Positions 52,915 through 61,379 of a stretch of 64,000 nt of DNA are shown in pieces (position 1 is the stretch's first letter; each line of letters opens with the position of its first letter). The notes under the pieces were generated by a model. It worked only from the letters and a program-made list of their open reading frames with translations, was not told where the DNA came from and did no database searches. The stretch comes from Rathayibacter oskolensis (GTDB lineage: Bacteria; Actinomycetota; Actinomycetes; Actinomycetales; Microbacteriaceae), in assembly GCF_900177245.1 (NCBI RefSeq), contig NZ_FXBM01000003.1:372001-436000 (forward strand). Direction: 5' to 3'. A program made the translations under genes and the position numbers.

Positions 52915-53954
52915 TCGGCAATTGCATCGAGGAAACGATCGGACTGCGCAAGAGATTCGTCTAGAATCGCAAGATCGTCGAGTTCCTCGAGATACTCTCC
53001 GGATGAGGCTCTGACGCCGTCGCTGCCCTTCGAGAGGGTAACGAACTGCAACGCAGGGAAGGATGGGTCACCCATTCGCTTGAGAATCTCTAACTCCTTC
53101 ATCAAGTACAGGCTATGCGTGCCAACAAAAACCTGAACACCCGATCGAGCCAGTTGAGCGATGGTCCGAGCCACGTGCCGAAGAACGCGAGGATTCAGAT
53201 TCGCTTCAGGCTCATCCCAGAACAGAAAGCCACTCTCGAAGAGAGTGCCGTTTGCGATAAGGCGCGCAAGCATCGCGAGTTTTCTCATCCCCTCGGCGAC
53301 TAGGGGCATCTCATATTTACCGCCGCCAGTGACCCGAAGGTAGAAGCGGCCTCCCTCCTCGGCAACGCTTCCGCCGAGCGACTCCTCAAGGGGGGCAAGT
53401 AGCCCCCGCACTCGGTCTTGTCGAGGACCACGGCTGAGAGGTAGTCCAAGGAGGATGCAGGTATCCCGCCACGATTCCTCAAACTCGAGAGTTGTGCGTT
53501 CGTATAGCGAAACGAAGCCGGGATAGATCGTGAGCAATTCGCGCGTCGGGAGATAGACCGGGGTTCCCTCAATTGCTCGCGATAGGCGCCCGGAGAGGTT
53601 GACCTCGCTTCGAGAATTAGTTGCAAACGAGAAAGAAATATTCTGACGTGGTCCCGTGAACTGCACGTCGACCTCCGCCCGCCCTCGTCCGGGGCGTCGC
53701 CGAACCAACCGACCGAGTGATTCCGGTCGGAAAACTCCAACCAATTTGGAAGCAATCTGACTCTCGGGGCTTACCGCTAACGTGTCGCGGGCGGGTTCGG
53801 ACGCGGATAGCACTGAATACATAGCCTTCAGCACGTGTGACTTACCGGCGCCGTTCTCGCCAGCAAAGATGTTGATGCCGTCGACCAACGGAAGGTTCAG
53901 GTCAGAGAAGACGGTGAAGTCCTTAAGGTGAATACGACTGATTTTCGTGGCCAC
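52911..53954 (-). CDS. AAA/ABC-type ATPase of a candidate defence pair
   Basis: 347 residues from GTG. SMC/OLD-like ATPase: N-terminal ISRIHLKDFTVFSDLN, Walker A AGENGAGKSH (31-40), a long middle region with a strand-rich part (residues 85-215), a signature-like block LVAEGMRKLAMLARL, Walker B GFLFWDEPEANLNP (Asp247, Glu248) and His280 in VFVGTHSLYLMK. No TOPRIM domain is fused, unlike OLD and GajA. Such ATPases partner with toxins or nucleases in Septu, PARIS and related systems; the partner here is the next gene. A TAGAGT -10 at 53990-53995 (minus strand) is 35 nt upstream. Lower GC than its surroundings. Confidence 0.85.
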   Translation of the reverse strand: MATKISRIHLKDFTVFSDLNLPLVDGINIFAGENGAGKSHVLKAMYSVLSASEPARDTLAVSPESQIASKLVGVFRPESLGRLVRRRPGRGRAEVDVQFTGPRQNISFSFATNSRSEVNLSGRLSRAIEGTPVYLPTRELLTIYPGFVSLYERTTLEFEESWRDTCILLGLPLSRGPRQDRVRGLLAPLEESLGGSVAEEGGRFYLRVTGGGKYEMPLVAEGMRKLAMLARLIANGTLFESGFLFWDEPEANLNPRVLRHVARTIAQLARSGVQVFVGTHSLYLMKELEILKRMGDPSFPALQFVTLSKGSDGVRASSGEYLEELDDLAILDESLAQSDRFLDAIAE

Positions 53955-54169
53955 GCATTTGCCGCTCTGTCGGGGGAAGTTGATGGAACTCTACCGGGAG
54001 GGCAACGCACTCGCTCGAATGGGCGTGATTGTGTCTCCTGAAGTGACCGAGTCGAAGGCGCGCACGACGAGCGGGCGGAGGCGCGGGTGTCAACCGCCTC
54101 CGCAGCGCACGAGGGCTGCCTAGCCTCGGAGGACGGCGGCATCCGCGCCGCCCGCGGAGGGACCATCAC

Positions 54170-55189
54170 ATGCGCATCGCGATCGTCGGAGCGACGGGCA
54201 ATCTGGGCACGGCACTGCTGCGGCGGCTCCACGGCGAGCCGTCGGTGGAGGAGATCGTCGGGGTGGCGCGCCGCGCCCCTCGGCCGGAGTCGCCGGAGTA
54301 CCGCGGGCTCCGCTTCGTCGAGGTGGACGTGGCGTCGAGCGAGGCTCCGCGCCTGCTCCGAGAGGCGTTCGCGGGGATGGATGCGGTCGTCCACCTCGCT
54401 TGGGCGCTGCAGCCGAGTCATGACGAGCCGTTCCAGCGACTGGTCGACGTCGGAGGCACCGCCGCGGTGCTCGAGGCGGTCGCGGCGGCGGGAGTGGGGC
54501 AGGTGGCCGTCGCCTCGTCGGTCGGCGCCTACAGCGCGGCCCCGAAGACGACGAGGGTCGACGAGAGCTGGCCGACGGGCGGACTGCACACCTCGACCTA
54601 CAGCCGTCACAAGGCGGCGAACGAGCGGGCGCTCGACGCGTTCGAGGCGGCGCATCCGGAGGTGGTGGTCACGCGGCTGCGCCCGGGACTCGTGTTCCAG
54701 CGGGGCGCGGCGACCGAGATCGCCGGGCTGTTCGCCGGGCCCCGGTACCCGACGCGCTGGCTCCGGGCGGTCCGGCCGCCCGTGCTCCCGCTGCCGCGCA
54801 CGATGATCTTCCAGGGCGTGCACGCGGACGACGTCGCCGACGCGTTCTGGCGCGCCCTCGACCGCCGAGCGGCCGGGGCCTTCAACATCGCGGCGGAGCC
54901 GGTGCTCACGCCCCAGCGCATCGCCGACCTGGTGGGCTCGCGGCTCGTCACGGTGCCCACCGGCCTGCTGCGTGCGGTCGTGAGCGCGACGTGGCGCCTC
55001 CGGTTGCAGCGGACGGACGCGGGCTGGATCGACATCGCGACGAACGTGCCGATCATGTCGACCGAGAAGGCGCGGAGCGTCCTCGGTTGGGAGCCCGCGA
55101 GGAGCGCCGAGGAGGCGTTCCAGGAGCTGCTCGACGGCCTCGCCGACCGCTCGACGGTGGCCGGGTCCGCACCGCTGCGGGGAGTCTGA
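54170..55189 (+). CDS. NAD-dependent epimerase/dehydratase family protein
   Basis: 339 residues. Rossmann motif GATGNLG (residues 7-13) and the YxxxK pair in STYSRHKAANE with an upstream Ser (VASSVGAYS). Extended short-chain dehydrogenase family acting on nucleotide sugars or related compounds; no linked sugar genes. TAGCCT at 54121-54126 is a likely -10, with GGAGG 7-8 nt before the ATG. Confidence 0.88.
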   Translation: MRIAIVGATGNLGTALLRRLHGEPSVEEIVGVARRAPRPESPEYRGLRFVEVDVASSEAPRLLREAFAGMDAVVHLAWALQPSHDEPFQRLVDVGGTAAVLEAVAAAGVGQVAVASSVGAYSAAPKTTRVDESWPTGGLHTSTYSRHKAANERALDAFEAAHPEVVVTRLRPGLVFQRGAATEIAGLFAGPRYPTRWLRAVRPPVLPLPRTMIFQGVHADDVADAFWRALDRRAAGAFNIAAEPVLTPQRIADLVGSRLVTVPTGLLRAVVSATWRLRLQRTDAGWIDIATNVPIMSTEKARSVLGWEPARSAEEAFQELLDGLADRSTVAGSAPLRGV

Positions 55190-55196
55190 CGCGGGC

Positions 55197-55276
55197 GGAT
55201 CTCGATGCGCCGGCCGCGCGGGCTGCTCGATCAGCAGGGGCTGCCTGCTGATCGCGCGGGCGGCGTATCGAGATCC
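55197..55276. repeat. TCGAGACGCC-family palindrome, full copy
   Basis: Outer arms 55197-55212 and 55261-55276 pair with one mismatch; an inner pair CGATCAGCAGG (55228-55238) and CCTGCTGATCG (55244-55254) encloses 5 nt. Between convergent genes; a likely bidirectional terminator. Confidence 0.8.
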
Positions 55277-55283
55277 GCGACCG

Positions 55284-56303
55284 TCAGACGCCCTCGGAGA
55301 CCCGGATGAGGACCTTCCCGGTCACGCCGCTCTCGACCGCGTCGTGAGCGGCGGCCGACTCCTCCAGCGGAAACCACGTGAGCGGCAGGCCCGCCGCCTC
55401 GCCCACGGGCAGCGCGCCGTCCTCGAGCGCCCGGGTGATGTCCTCGGCGGCGGTCCTCAGCGCCTCGTCGCCGACCGTGTAGAGCAGCAGGCCCTGCCAG
55501 CGCACGTTCTTCGCGAAGCTCGCGACGATCGGCACCGAGAACTCGTCGCCGTTGTTGTTCGCGTAGTAGCCGACGCTCCCGTGGTTCGCGAGCACCTCGA
55601 CGTCGAGTGCCGCGTTCTGCGCGGGCGCGACCTCGACGATCTGCTCGACGCCGTCCGGAGCGATCTCGAGGATCCGCGCAGCGAGTGCGTCGTCGGGGTA
55701 CTGCAGAACGTGGTGCGCGCCGGCCGCTCTGGCGAGTGCAGCCTTGCCGTCGCTGCTCACCGTGGCGATCACGGTCGCGCCGGCCCACGCGGAGAGTTGG
55801 ATGGCCGCGTGCCCGACCGCTCCCGCGCCGCCCTGGACGAGCACCGTGCGACCGGAGAGGGCACCGGGAGACAGCCGCGAGGGGCCGTGCTCGTGCACGG
55901 TCAGAGCGCGGTGGGCCGTCATCGCGGGCACGCCGAGACTCGCGCCGACCTCGAAGCTCGTGCCGTCGGGGAGGCGGACGACGCGGTTCGCGGGGACGAC
56001 GGTCCACTCCTGAGCGGTGCCCGTCGGGCGCTGGTGGGCGGCCAGGTGCACCCAGACGCGGTCTCCGACAGCGAGGCCGGTCACGCCGTCGCCGAGCGCG
56101 TCGATCACTCCGGCACCGTCCTGGTTCGGGACGACCTCGTCGAAGGCGAGGGCGCCTCCGGCTCGCGCCTTCCAGTCGGTGGGGTTCACCCCGGAGGCGA
56201 CGACGCGCACCCTCACCTCGCCGGCGCCCGGGTCGGCCGGTTCGCGGTCGACGAGGGAGAGGACGGAGGAGGCGCCGGTGCGGGAGTAGACGATGGTTCT
56301 CAT
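55284..56303 (-). CDS. NADPH:quinone reductase-like MDR oxidoreductase
   Basis: 339 residues, zinc-free medium-chain dehydrogenase. N-terminal GroES-like domain (ASGVNPTDWKARAG), NADP site VLVQGGAGAVGHAAIQL, and a late ADGALPVGEAAGLPL region. It would reduce quinones or enones with NADPH. The ATG at 56303 begins the protein; a longer frame to 57077 belongs to shadow sequence. Confidence 0.88.
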   Translation of the reverse strand: MRTIVYSRTGASSVLSLVDREPADPGAGEVRVRVVASGVNPTDWKARAGGALAFDEVVPNQDGAGVIDALGDGVTGLAVGDRVWVHLAAHQRPTGTAQEWTVVPANRVVRLPDGTSFEVGASLGVPAMTAHRALTVHEHGPSRLSPGALSGRTVLVQGGAGAVGHAAIQLSAWAGATVIATVSSDGKAALARAAGAHHVLQYPDDALAARILEIAPDGVEQIVEVAPAQNAALDVEVLANHGSVGYYANNNGDEFSVPIVASFAKNVRWQGLLLYTVGDEALRTAAEDITRALEDGALPVGEAAGLPLTWFPLEESAAAHDAVESGVTGKVLIRVSEGV

Positions 56304-56348
56304 ACGGGCGACAAGAGCGCCCGGCGCGGGGGTATTCCCGATCCGCGG

Positions 56349-56396
56349 CACGACGAAGGGGCGCCCGGTCCGAAGACCGAGCGCCCCTTCGTCGTG
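56349..56396 (-). terminator. long UUCG-loop terminator
   Basis: Arms of 22 bp with one mismatch around a TTCG loop on the minus strand, placed 5 bp after the DUF3618 stop. The strongest terminator in the window. Confidence 0.85.
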
Positions 56397-56401
56397 GCCG
56401 T

Positions 56402-57010
56402 CTAGGACTGCCCGTTCTCCTGCACCGCGTGCTTGGCCTCGCGAGCCGAATCCTTGACGTCGTCGGTGGCGGACGTGCCCGCCTCCTTGACGTTCTGCGC
56501 GGCGCCGGTCGCGGTCTCCTTGACGGAGGCGAAGGCCTGCTGGGCGGGCTCGCGGAGCTCGCCCGCGGCCTCCTTCGCGGCCTCGGTCACCTTGTCGACG
56601 ACGGGCTGGGCCGTCTCCTTGACCTTCGACGCCGCCTGCTTCTCGGCGCTGGACGCCGGGATCAGCGACGCGATGAGCATGCCGGCGCCGAGGGCGATCA
56701 GGCCGACCGCGAGCGGGTTGCCCTCGGCCTTGCCCTTGACCGAACCGGCCGCTCCCTTGACGGAGTCGGCGCCTCCGGAGACCGAGTCGCCGGCGTCGTG
56801 AGCGGCGCCCATCACGCGGTCGCGGACCGAGCCGACGGCCGACTTCACCTTGTCGGTCTGCCGCTGAGCGATGGCGCTCGGGCTGACCTTCTCGGCGAGA
56901 GCGTCGACGTCGCCGCCGAGCTCGACGCGGGTGCGCTCGATGTCTGCGCGGATCTCCTCGGGAGTCTTCTTCGAGTAGTCGGGTGTGGTGCTTGCTGCGT
57001 CGTACGTCAT
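56402..57010 (-). CDS. DUF3618 domain protein
   Basis: 202 residues. The N-terminal DUF3618 signature is YSKKTPEEIRADIERTRVELGGDVDALAEKV in parts. The rest is Ala/Lys-rich helix with repeated K(E)(A/T)A, one hydrophobic segment (NPLAVGLIALGAGMLIASLIP) and a LEA-like C-terminal region. Probably a membrane-associated stress protein. The ATG overlaps the stop of the holin-like gene (ATGA). Confidence 0.85.
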   Translation of the reverse strand: MTYDAASTTPDYSKKTPEEIRADIERTRVELGGDVDALAEKVSPSAIAQRQTDKVKSAVGSVRDRVMGAAHDAGDSVSGGADSVKGAAGSVKGKAEGNPLAVGLIALGAGMLIASLIPASSAEKQAASKVKETAQPVVDKVTEAAKEAAGELREPAQQAFASVKETATGAAQNVKEAGTSATDDVKDSAREAKHAVQENGQS

Positions 57011-57450
57011 CGTCCTGCCCCGTTCGGCTTGAGGGTTTCGGGAATCTTCTTGAGGGAGTCGACCGTCTCGGGCGCACCCTCCACCGTCTTCAGGCTCTTG
57101 CGCCCGACGGAGTAGAGGATCGCGGCGACGATCCCCCAGAGCACGGCGACGACGACACCGGACCAGCCGTTGCCGATCAGAGTGCCCAGCGCCCACCAGA
57201 GGGCGATCGAGAGGAACAGCACGGCCATGATCGCCGCGTAGCCCGCTCCGCCGAGGAGGCCCGCGCCCTTGCCGGCCTTGCCCGCGGACTCCTTGAGCTC
57301 GGCCTTGGCGAGGGCCATCTCCTGACGGATCAGGGTCGAGAGGTCGCGCGAGACCTCGCCGAGCAGGTCGCCCAGAGACGTCGAGCCCGCCCGCTGGTCG
57401 GCGGTCGGCTCGCCGAGCCCTGCGCGGTGCGCGCCGGAGGGATCGGTCAC
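57007..57450 (-). CDS. holin-like (Phage_holin_3_6 type) membrane protein
   Basis: 147 residues from GTG. An amphipathic helix (GEVSRDLSTLIRQEMALAKAELKESAGK) precedes two membrane helices and a short tail. Chromosomal members of this family are widespread in actinobacteria beside DUF3618 genes and are unlikely to be lysis holins. Four-base overlaps on both sides place it in the middle of a three-gene coupled unit. Confidence 0.85.
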   Translation of the reverse strand: MTDPSGAHRAGLGEPTADQRAGSTSLGDLLGEVSRDLSTLIRQEMALAKAELKESAGKAGKGAGLLGGAGYAAIMAVLFLSIALWWALGTLIGNGWSGVVVAVLWGIVAAILYSVGRKSLKTVEGAPETVDSLKKIPETLKPNGAGR

Positions 57451-58232
57451 GGTCGGGTTCCCGTCGGGAAGGAGTCGTAGCCGCTCGAGGTCGGCGGCAC
57501 GCTCAGCGGGTCCGCGATCGGCTCGGTCGGCAGGTGGTCGCCGGTGCCGTAGGCGGGCGGCGCGTACTCGGTTCCGGTGGAGGGAGCGGCGAACTCGGGG
57601 CCGGACGTGTCGGCCGCGGCCTCCTTCTCGTCCTTCGCCTCGGCGGTCAGTGCGCGCACCAGACGGCCGGCGACGAGGCCGGTCGCGGCGGCGATGAGGA
57701 TGAACGCTCCCGGGCGGCGGCGGGCGAACGACTTCACGTCCTCCAGCAGCTCGGCGGGCTCGCGGTCCTCGAGCCAGGTGGCGACGCCCTGGGCGCGGCC
57801 GGCGAGCTGCGAGACCAGCTGGGAGGCGCTGTTGTCGGTGCCGCCCTTGCCCTCGGCCAGCGCGGTGAGGTCGTCGCTGAAGGCGCGAGCGCCCTTGGCG
57901 GCGTTCTCCTTCTGCGCGTGGGCCTGCTCGGTGAGCTGCCCGCGGCTCTGGTCGATCAGGTCCTTGACCTGGGTCTTGGCCTCGGCGGCGACGGTGGCGG
58001 CCTCCTCCTTGCCGGTGGCGAGGACGTCGCCTGCGGCCTGCTTGGCGTCTCCGGCGACGGAGGCGGCCTGGTCCTTGGCGGCGCCCGCCTTCTCCTTGGC
58101 GGCGTCGACGGTGCCGGACGTACCGGAGCCGGACGCGGTGTGAGCCGTGGTGTCGTCGGGAGTGATGTCGGTCGCGGCGAAGTTCGCAGCGCCGTCCCCG
58201 AACGGGGGTGAAGCGGGATCGATGGTAGACAT
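57447..58232 (-). CDS. Ala/Lys-rich helical protein with one membrane segment
   Basis: 261 residues, first gene of the unit with DUF3618. Long amphipathic LEA-like helix (residues 40-130: AKEKAGAAKDQAASVAGDAK..), a short domain with ATWLEDREPAELLEDVKSFARRRPG, one hydrophobic segment (AFILIAAATGLVAGRLV) and a Pro/Thr/Tyr-rich tail. Not a named family that I recognise; likely an envelope or stress protein. GAAGGGAA precedes the ATG. Confidence 0.7.
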   Translation of the reverse strand: MSTIDPASPPFGDGAANFAATDITPDDTTAHTASGSGTSGTVDAAKEKAGAAKDQAASVAGDAKQAAGDVLATGKEEAATVAAEAKTQVKDLIDQSRGQLTEQAHAQKENAAKGARAFSDDLTALAEGKGGTDNSASQLVSQLAGRAQGVATWLEDREPAELLEDVKSFARRRPGAFILIAAATGLVAGRLVRALTAEAKDEKEAAADTSGPEFAAPSTGTEYAPPAYGTGDHLPTEPIADPLSVPPTSSGYDSFPTGTRP

Positions 58233-58450
58233 CGTCGTTCCCTTCCAGGATCGAGTGAGGTGTGTGGATGCGTGCCGGCGTGGCCAGTCTGGGAGGCGCT
58301 CCCGATGCCAGAAAGGCCGTAGCGCTGGACCCTCGTTCGGGGCTACTATCGCGCGGCCCGGGCGGAGGGAGGGTCGTCTCCGTTCCGCGGCACGAACCGG
58401 TTCCGGGGTGGTGGGAAGTCAAGCCCTACTGAGGGGCTAGGGGAGCTGCC

Positions 58451-58456
58451 TACGGT
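58451..58456 (+). promoter_or_regulatory. -10 of the small lipoprotein gene
   Basis: TACGGT within CCTACGGTCG, the same 10-mer as upstream of csbD at 58839-58848, hinting at shared control. Confidence 0.4.
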
Positions 58457-58518
58457 CGAGGAAACCACGCATCGATCGACGTCCCGCCGGTCCGCACCAG
58501 TTCGGGAAAGGCGCACCC

Positions 58519-58749
58519 ATGTTCTTCCACCGCCGAGGGCTCCCGACCACGCCCGCCGTCCGAGTGCTCGGCGGGCTCGGCGCGTCCGCGCTGATGCTCG
58601 GGCTGCTCACCGGGTGCACGGGCGACGCGCAGACGCCGGTGCAGTCGGGTGTCGTGGTGCCGACGGACGCCGACGACGGCTCGAGCCAGACGCCCACGAG
58701 CGAGCCGACGCAGGACTCCTCGACGCAGACTCCGGACGAGGAGAACTGA
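58519..58749 (+). CDS. small lipoprotein
   Basis: 76 residues. Signal peptide with lipobox LLTGC (GASALMLGLLTGCTGDAQ), then an acidic, Ser/Thr/Gln-rich, disordered tail. Common type in actinobacteria, no known role. GGAAAGG lies just upstream. Confidence 0.65.
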   Translation: MFFHRRGLPTTPAVRVLGGLGASALMLGLLTGCTGDAQTPVQSGVVVPTDADDGSSQTPTSEPTQDSSTQTPDEEN

Positions 58750-58840
58750 CCCTGACCCTTGCCGGGGGGCGAATCGTGGCACCGCCCGCGCTCTCGAGCA
58801 AGCCCCCGCCCGCATTCAGGGGACAGGCAGTTTGGGCTCC

Positions 58841-58846
58841 TACGGT
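58841..58846 (+). promoter_or_regulatory. -10 of csbD
   Basis: TACGGT within CCTACGGTCG, 32 nt before the start; see 58451. Confidence 0.4.
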
Positions 58847-58877
58847 CGCTCTCAACGATCACGAAGGAGGCACCACC

Positions 58878-59048
58878 ATGGGGCTCGATGACAAGATCAA
58901 GAACGCCGCTCAGGACATCGCCGGCAAGGCGAAGGAAGCACTGGGCGATCACAAGAACGACGACAGCCTGAAGGCCGAGGGCCAGAAGGACCAGGCCGCG
59001 GCCTCGACCAAGAAGGTCGGCGAGGACGTCAAGGACGTCTTCAAGTAG
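58878..59048 (+). CDS. CsbD family stress protein
   Basis: 56 residues: GLDDKIKNAAQDIAGKAKEALGDHKND and LKAEGQKDQAAASTKK, the classic CsbD pattern, helical and Lys/Ala/Asp-rich. CsbD-like proteins accumulate in general stress in Bacillus and actinobacteria; their mechanism is unknown. AAGGAGG is 7 nt before the ATG. Confidence 0.9.
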   Translation: MGLDDKIKNAAQDIAGKAKEALGDHKNDDSLKAEGQKDQAAASTKKVGEDVKDVFK

Positions 59049-59062
59049 GTCACGACACCACC

Positions 59063-59099
59063 ACGACGGCGGCGCCCCTCGGGGACGCCGCCGTCGTCG
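59063..59099 (+). terminator. csbD terminator
   Basis: Hairpin ACGACGGCGGCG..CGCCGCCGTCGT with a CCCC/GGGG core, one bulge and a TCG loop, followed by TTT, 14 bp after the stop. Confidence 0.7.
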
Positions 59100-59122
59100 T
59101 TTCCGGGGCCGCCGGGCGTGGA

Positions 59123-59166
59123 TCTCGAGACGCGCGTTGCGTGAGCCGCGCAGCGGCGTCTCGAGA
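59123..59166. repeat. TCGAGACGCC-family palindrome
   Basis: Arms TCTCGAGACGC (59123-59133) and GCGTCTCGAGA (59156-59166) are exact. Between the convergent csbD and dehydrogenase genes. Confidence 0.75.
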
Positions 59167-59180
59167 CCCGCGTCCGCGCC

Positions 59181-60356
59181 CTACGGCTTGAGCACCACCT
59201 TGATGCAGCCGTCCTCCTTCTTCTGGAACGTCTCGTACAGACCCGGCGCGTCCTCGAGGGGAGCGCGGTGGGTCACGAGGTCCATGACGCCCAGCGGGTC
59301 CGCGGAGTCCTCGACGAGCGGCAGCAGCTCGTCGATCCAGCGCTTCACGTTGCACTGCCCCATGTTCATCGTGACCTGCTTGTCGAACATCGACTTGAGC
59401 GGCATCGGGTCGGCCTCGCCCCCGTACACGCCGCTGAGCGACACCGTGCCGCCGCGCCGCACGAGATCCAGCGAGGCGTGCACCGCCGCCATCCTGTCGA
59501 CTCCGACGGTGTCCATGGCCTTGCGCGCGATCGGGTCGGGCAGCAGACCCGCCATCGACTGGGCGAACGACTCGACGGGCGAGCCGTGCGCCTCCATGCC
59601 GACCGCGTCGATCACGGAGTCGGGGCCGCGGCCGTCGGTGAGATCGCGCAGCTCGGCGATCACGTCGTCGGCGAGATCGAAGACCTCGACGCCGTGACGC
59701 GCCGCCATCGCGCGACGCTCGGCGACGGGGTCGACCGCCAGGACGCGGTAGCCCCGGTGCAGGCCGATGCGGGCCGCGAACTGACCGACCGGGCCGAGGC
59801 CGAAGACGACCAGCGAGCCTCCCTCGGGCACCTGCGCATAGTCGACGCCCTGCCAGGCGGTCGGGACGATGTCGCTGAGGAACAGGTAGCGCTCGTCGGG
59901 CAGGTCGGTCCCCACGACGACGGTGTTGTAGTCGGCGAGCGGCACCCGGAGGAGCTCCGCCTGTCCGCCGGGGACCTGGCCGTACATCTTGGTGTAGCCG
60001 AAGAGCGAGGCCCCCGAGCCGTACTCGGTGACCTGCGTGGTCTCGCACTGCGACTGCAGTCCGCGCAGGCACATGAAGCACTCGCCGCAGGAGATGTTGA
60101 AGGGGACGACCACGCGGTCTCCCACCTTCAGCTTCGTGATCGCGCTGCCGACCTCCTCGACGATGCCCATCGGCTCGTGGCCGAGCACGTCGCCCTTGTC
60201 GAGGTAGGGGCCGAGGAGGCGGTACAGGTGCAGGTCGGACCCGCAGATCGCCGTCGAGGTGATGCGGACGATCGCGTCGGTGGGCTGCTGGATGCGGGGG
60301 TCGGGGACCGTCTCGACCGAGACCTTCTCGACGCCCTGCCAGGTGAGTGCGCGCAT
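59181..60356 (-). CDS. zinc-dependent alcohol dehydrogenase, formaldehyde-dehydrogenase-like
   Basis: 391 residues. Catalytic zinc CGSDLHLY and GHEPMGIVEE, four-Cys structural zinc loop (CGECFMCLRGLQSQC), NAD motif GLGPVGQFAA and the longer insert seen in glutathione-independent formaldehyde dehydrogenases and similar threonine-dehydrogenase-like enzymes. Substrate not certain. GGAG is 6 nt before the ATG at 60356. Confidence 0.88.
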   Translation of the reverse strand: MRALTWQGVEKVSVETVPDPRIQQPTDAIVRITSTAICGSDLHLYRLLGPYLDKGDVLGHEPMGIVEEVGSAITKLKVGDRVVVPFNISCGECFMCLRGLQSQCETTQVTEYGSGASLFGYTKMYGQVPGGQAELLRVPLADYNTVVVGTDLPDERYLFLSDIVPTAWQGVDYAQVPEGGSLVVFGLGPVGQFAARIGLHRGYRVLAVDPVAERRAMAARHGVEVFDLADDVIAELRDLTDGRGPDSVIDAVGMEAHGSPVESFAQSMAGLLPDPIARKAMDTVGVDRMAAVHASLDLVRRGGTVSLSGVYGGEADPMPLKSMFDKQVTMNMGQCNVKRWIDELLPLVEDSADPLGVMDLVTHRAPLEDAPGLYETFQKKEDGCIKVVLKP

Positions 60357-60531
60357 TGCTGCTCCGTTCTGCCCGGCTGGTACCGGGCGACGCCTCCAGG
60401 CCACACCCGCGGGCGGTCACCGGGGAGGGGGTTGACGATCCCCGAGGGCGATCTCGGAGCGGATGCTCGGTTCGGAGGACGTCGACCGGGCGTTCACCTC
60501 GCACTCGGGTGACCAGTGGTGGGATAGGGGG

Positions 60532-60951
60532 ATGGATGCTCTCTACACCGCAATCGCCCACGCCTCCGGTGGAGGACGCGACGGCCACGTCCGCACGGAG
60601 GACGACCGCCTCGATCTCGACACCCGCCCGCCCCAGGAGCTCGGCGGCTCCGGTGACGGCACCAACCCCGAGCAGCTGTTCGCTGCCGGGTTCTCGGCAT
60701 GCTTCCTCGGCGCGCTGCACGGCGCCGGCAAGCAGCTCTCGATCGACACGACCGACGCCGCGGTCTCGGCGAGCGTCTCGATCGGCAAGAACGACGACGG
60801 CGGATTCGGCCTCGCGGTCGAGCTCGACATCTACGTCCCGAAGGCCAGCCCCGAGGACGCCCGTGCCGTCGCCGAGAAGGCGCACACGATGTGCCCCTAC
60901 TCGAACGCGACGCGCGGCAACATCCCGGTCGAGCTGAGCATCGTCGACTGA
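60532..60951 (+). CDS. ohr: organic hydroperoxide resistance protein (OsmC/Ohr)
   Basis: 139 residues. Ohr reduces organic hydroperoxides with two Cys: Cys57 (GFSACFLGAL) and Cys121 (HTMCPYSNATRGN), plus an upstream Arg in GGGRDGHVR. The ATG at 60532 gives the usual start (MDALYTAIAHASGGGRDG); a longer upstream reading is rejected. No OhrR repressor gene is adjacent. Confidence 0.92.
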   Translation: MDALYTAIAHASGGGRDGHVRTEDDRLDLDTRPPQELGGSGDGTNPEQLFAAGFSACFLGALHGAGKQLSIDTTDAAVSASVSIGKNDDGGFGLAVELDIYVPKASPEDARAVAEKAHTMCPYSNATRGNIPVELSIVD

Positions 60952-60965
60952 CCGACCGAGCTCGA

Positions 60966-60998
60966 ACGGCCCCCTCCTGCACGCCGGGAGGGGGCCGT
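60966..60998 (+). terminator. ohr terminator
   Basis: Perfect 12-bp stem ACGGCCCCCTCC/GGAGGGGGCCGT with a 9-nt loop, 14 bp after the stop. Confidence 0.8.
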
Positions 60999-61020
60999 CG
61001 TCGTCTCCACGGCCGTCCGT

Positions 61021-61026
61021 TAGGGT
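61021..61026 (+). promoter_or_regulatory. -10 element of the chorismate mutase gene (leaderless)
   Basis: TAGGGT ending 8 nt before the ATG. Confidence 0.5.
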
Positions 61027-61033
61027 CGGAGGC

Positions 61034-61354
61034 ATGACCGAGGACCAGTCGCGCGACGAAGCGGAGGCGCGGGCCGAGCTCGAGCAGATCCGTCAGAGCA
61101 TCGACAACATCGACGCCGCGCTCATCCATCTGCTGGCCGAGAGGTTCAAGTTCACGCAGAAGGTGGGGCGGTTGAAGGCGGCCCACGGCCTGCCTCCGGC
61201 CGATCTCGCTCGGGAGTCGCGTCAGATCGCGCGCCTGCGCGCGCTCGCGGAGGAGTCGCACCTCGACCCGGCCTTCGCCGAGAAGTTCCTCGGCTTCATC
61301 GTCGCCGAGGTCATCCATCACCACGAGCAGATCGCGAGCGGCGCGGCCGACTGA
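61034..61354 (+). CDS. chorismate mutase, AroQ class
   Basis: 106 residues, all-helical AroQ. It rearranges chorismate to prephenate for Phe and Tyr synthesis. Catalytic positions: QSIDNIDAALIHLLAERFK (N-terminal helix), KVGRLKAAHGLP and the conserved ESRQIARLRALAEE, then AEKFLGFIVAEVIHHHEQ. A short cytoplasmic form without signal peptide. Confidence 0.9.
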   Translation: MTEDQSRDEAEARAELEQIRQSIDNIDAALIHLLAERFKFTQKVGRLKAAHGLPPADLARESRQIARLRALAEESHLDPAFAEKFLGFIVAEVIHHHEQIASGAAD

Positions 61355-61379
61355 CCTGACCGGCGACGACCCGCGCACA

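Noticed and set aside
52512-53343. Plus-strand open frames inside the low-GC insert
   Set aside because: They are antisense to the ATPase and nuclease genes, lack start signals and have no domain pattern.
57007-57450. Prophage remnant (holin)
   Set aside because: No other phage genes; the holin-like family is a normal chromosomal partner of DUF3618 in actinobacteria.
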